A DNA stretch of 64,000 nt from Loxodes magnus (lineage: Eukaryota; Ciliophora; Karyorelictea; Loxodida; Loxodidae): NCBI GenBank assembly GCA_946699065.1, contig CAMPDV010002048.1:19035-83034 (forward strand), read 5' to 3'. Below the pieces are notes generated by a model. That model saw nothing but the letters and a program-made list of their open reading frames with translations, was not told where the DNA came from and made no database searches. Each line of letters opens with the position of its first letter. The stretch's first letter is position 1. This document shows, one piece after another, positions 60,478 through 64,000 of this stretch. The position numbers and the translations under genes were made by a program.

Positions 60478-63400
60478 ATATTTACAAAGGAACAGGAAAA
60501 ACGTACTGTAATGATTATATCATTATAAAACAACCATTTGAACGTTAATTAGTTTGCAAATTTCACTGCTCATAATAATAGTTTATTTTCTGATCATATT
60601 CCAATCACTGTCGACTTTATCAATAATTCTATAGTCTATTGGGAGAAAATAACTCAGAGAAAATATAAAATAAATAGGTTATAAATAATAAATAAATAAA
60701 TAAATTTGATTATAGAGCGCGTAGCACTCTCGTTGGTGCGCAGCTCTTTAAAAAAAAATGTTTCATACTGACAAGAATGTTTGTTACTGATAAAATTATC
60801 AGATACTGATAAACCTTGTTCAATACTGGTATAATTGTTCAATACTGATATAATTATTCAATACTGATTTAATCTCAGAATGCTCGTAATCTTTAATACT
60901 TGCTGGAGGTCCAAGGACATGGCAGGGTTGCATCTCATTGCATCACCAAAGCAGAGGACAACATGTGTCAATTATGGGTACTTAACTTCCCCACCTCTGA
61001 TGAAGCTCTCAATATTATTTCTTTTTCGTTCCAGAATTAAAAATAAACGAAACCAGTGCCGAAGGTCTAAGAATCTTATGTCTCGAGGCCAAACAAAAGC
61101 AGAGGAAGACATAAAGTCGATTATGGGTACTTAACTTCCCCAACCTCTAATGAAGATGACCTTGTTGTTCACCTTCGAACAACTATGGCGGTTTTAAAAT
61201 ATATAATAAAAATAAAGTCATAAGAACAATCTATAGCACTAATTAAATTATTTCTCCTAATCAACTAAAAGAAAAATCCTTTATATAATATGCAATAGAT
61301 AGGCAAAAATATTAAGAATCTTTCCTACAAACTTATCTAGAATTCTTATAAATAGATTAAGACAATCTTGAAGATTAATATGAATGCATCAAAAGTAGTA
61401 TTTAAGACAATGCTGATTAAACATTAGGTTCGTTTATTCCAGACTCAAATTATAACAAACTTCCTCGAGCTTTCACAAAGAAATATATAGAGGCAAAAAG
61501 AGCTAACTCAGAATATAAGGACGCTCACATAAAATTTGGAAGAATAAACTAACAAGTAACTAATCTTCATGAGGCAGCAAAATGACTTTGGAAAGACTTC
61601 AAGTATAATCTATGAAAATTTAAAAAAAAACAAAGCAAAAAAAGAAATTTCTACTTCTTAATGGAGATTCCAAGGAAATGTTTTCACAAGCTAAGAAACT
61701 TTCTAAATCCTATGAAGAGAAATACTATGAACTTTAATTAAGAAATCAAAAATAAATTAATTGAATCATGGAAAATTGTGTTTTTAACAAGCATTCTATT
61801 CTAACTCAATAATAGATAAATCTTAGTAATTAAAAAATAGATAAAATATACGATAGTATTTAAGAATTAAAGATTATCCACTCTCATATTTATAAGGATT
61901 TTATCTTTTTACCATACAAGAAATATAAGAAATTATAATAGAAATTCCGAATGGAAAAGCAGCTGTCCAGATGGAATAAAAGGCGAACTTCTGAAATATG
62001 GTGGATAATATTTATTAATAATTCTTCATTCTTTTCTGAATAATATGCTAAGACTTGGAAGAATCCCTTAGGAATTAAATACATAGGTGATAATTCCAAT
62101 ATTTAAAAAAGGAAATAAAGATGATTGGAAAAACTGACGACCTATTTCTCTTATTAATACTATTCTAAAACTATATGATAAAGCTTTTAACAAAAAGACT
62201 ATACAATCTGATTTATTAGAGAAATTTGATTCACCCTTCATAAATGGGATTTATGAAAAACAGATAAACAACTTATAAATTTGAATAATATAACAAATAA
62301 TTGATAACTATCGGAAATGTGCTAAAGGTAAGACTAAATTGATAGCAACACTGATAGACGTTGAAAAATGTTTGACTCAATAGAAAGAAGACTTTTGTTT
62401 GATTAACTTAAGAGAGTTAAACTACCACTTGGAATAATAATAGCTTTAGAATCGTTTTATAAAAACCTAAATTCTTCATTTATCATAGATGGAAAGGGCA
62501 CCCGAACTTTATAATTCAACAATGGAGTTATGTAAGGAAGTTCTCATGGACCAGTTTTAGCACTTGTTGTATTATGACATAGTAATTAGATATTTGGAAA
62601 GTAAAAGTATCTAATTGGGATTTAAATACCAGGATTTAAGTATTAGCTTCGCTTGTAGAGGATGGGCAGATGATCTTATTCTTCTTTCCAAATCTGCAAA
62701 GTAGATGTAGAATTTAATAAATGAAACAAATAAAGCTTTTGCATGAACACATTTAAAGTTCAATGTTACCAAATCTGAATGCATCTAATTTCTAAAGAAG
62801 AATCAGAAATAATAAATTTTAAATTTATGGTTAGGAAATTAGCCAATTGCTTAAAAAGAACAAGTAACATATTTAGGAGTTATTCTACATTAGAAGAAGA
62901 ACTTAAATCCCCATTGCAAAGAAACTGCATTCAAGTATATAGCTGCAATGAAGAAAGCTGTTTTTTAACTGATGAGATATAAGAATGTAACTCCTTGACA
63001 TTTTAAAACTTTATGTAGACTTTTTACATTACCTAAAGCAGAATATGGAGGAGACTTAGTACCATGAAGTATTCAAAAAGGAGTAACTGGAGTTCTGAAC
63101 AGAATAGAATCAAGCATGAGATTAATTTCAAGAAAAGCTTTTTAAGTAGCAACTTCAACATTGCATGAATCATGTTATATAGACCTGAATTGATTACCCT
63201 TTAAGCACATTATGGCTATAAAATTCTTCAGATTCTACTATAAAATGAAATAAAAAAGTATTTATTTTCCAAGATCAACAATAGGCTCTCTTTTCATTAA
63301 TATATGAAAAAAAGGATATCAATACTACGATTAAGTGTAGTAATTATCAGACCTTTATAATATCGATCTGCAGAATTAATAGAATAATACCAATCTTAAA

Positions 63401-64000
63401 ACTTTTACTAAACATATAAGAGAAAAAATTACAGCAATATTTCTACAAAGTAGCTACTAAAATATTTATGAGAATGAAAACAGCTAAAGTATATACTGAA
63501 TAATTTGGTAATCTTTAACAATTTCCACAAATTACTTATACTAAATTAACAGATAATATAGACGAGAAATTATCAGTATATATAGACTTAGAACCTAAAC
63601 TTATAATTTTCGTAAGGATCTTTAAGATCGTCATTACCCCATTGATAATCCCTATTGTATGTGTGGAGAGTATAAAATTTAGAGCATATCTATAAATGTG
63701 TGTACTATTCTAATATAATGAATTGATTATTGGATAAGATCGGAAATTATGACTTAAGGCGCCTTATGCTATACGATCAAGAATATCTAAACTCATTTTC
63801 AAGATCTAAATTGGAGTATTTAGACTTATAGATTAAAAATATTTCACAAGAAGCTAATGACAAGGAGACTTGAGATTCTAGAAATGGGAGAAAGCAAAAA
63901 AGGAAGAAGCTAAAGATGAATAGAAAGAAGAACTAATTAAAGAAAAATAATGAAATGTAAACAAGATTAAAAACTCTTTTAGTTTAAATTTATTTATTTA
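60478..64000 (+). mobile_element. 5'-truncated second LINE copy, interrupted by the dimeric SINE
   Basis: Begins within the endonuclease (matches copy 1 from about 51935) and runs to the window end. It finishes CTCTTTTAGTTTAAATTTATTTATTTA, so the 3' tail is TTTA-type rather than TTTAAA-type. RT motifs as in copy 1, with TGA again at the NWRPISL Trp (62135-62137). Some copy 1 indels are absent here (for example GFMKNRQTTYKFE is readable) while others are new. Between the matches to copy 1 ending at 60683 and resuming near 61291 sits the SINE-like element plus about 90 bp of extra A/T-rich DNA. Truncation at the 5' end is usual for LINE insertions. Confidence 0.85.
60684..61197 (-). mobile_element. 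dimeric SINE-like element, copy B, inserted in LINE copy 2
   Basis: Reverse complement of the 34.5-35.0 kb element with the same parts: two monomers (about 61010-61165 and 60895-60995), the CAGTA tandem array, the terminal hairpin and a longer TTTA tail (AATAAATAAATAAATAAA at the left). It splits the LINE after GGTTATAA. An 84-residue standard-code ORF within it is a by-product. A target duplication is not clear, partly because of extra A/T-rich sequence at its 5' side. Confidence 0.8.

Overview
The window looks like a very AT-rich ciliate nuclear genome segment with reassigned stop codons. Two tRNA-Gln genes carry the anticodon UUA, which reads UAA. Recognisable proteins (C2H2 zinc fingers, a reverse transcriptase, CCHC zinc knuckles, a kelch repeat) stay open only if TAA and TAG are read as Gln. 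In several conserved positions TGA sits where Trp is expected, yet TGA also ends the intact genes. UAR=Gln with UGA=Trp or stop is known from karyorelict ciliates and is close to the Condylostoma code; the species itself cannot be fixed from this window. Because no codon is an unconditional stop, ORF ends are less certain than usual. Most short standard-code ORFs here are shadows of Gln/Trp-coded frames.

Layout. 0-22 kb: a large inverted duplication (about 2.1-7.0 kb against 17.7-22.1 kb). Each arm carries a tRNA-Asp and a five-finger C2H2 zinc-finger gene. The spacer between the arms holds a tRNA-Gln and several retroelement gag-like genes, one inserted into the zinc knuckle of another. 22-35 kb: a Pol III-like SINE next to tRNA-Asp, gag-like genes, a gene of an unrecognised two-member family, another tRNA-Asp, a second SINE copy, a third zinc-finger gene and a dimeric SINE-like element. 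35-47 kb: apparently host genes: an unrecognised gene split by a gag element, two kelch-like genes, a small unknown gene, the paralogue of the 26.5 kb gene, and a long unknown gene. 48.9-54.9 kb: a full-length non-LTR retrotransposon (ORF1, then endonuclease plus reverse transcriptase) between exact 15-bp target-site duplications. 55-60 kb: gag-like genes, a tRNA-Asp segment duplicated from 29 kb, and a decayed tRNA-Asp. 60.5-64 kb: a second, 5'-truncated copy of the same LINE, interrupted by the dimeric SINE and running off the window end.

How the parts fit: the LINE is the likely source of reverse transcriptase. Two gag-only units and both copies of one SINE are flanked by 12-16-bp direct repeats, as expected for target-primed reverse transcription. 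The dimeric SINE ends in a TTTA-type tail like that of the LINE copy it interrupts. Many elements carry single-base indels, often in A or T runs, so decay and homopolymer sequencing error cannot be fully separated. Between genes most sequence is featureless A/T-rich DNA.
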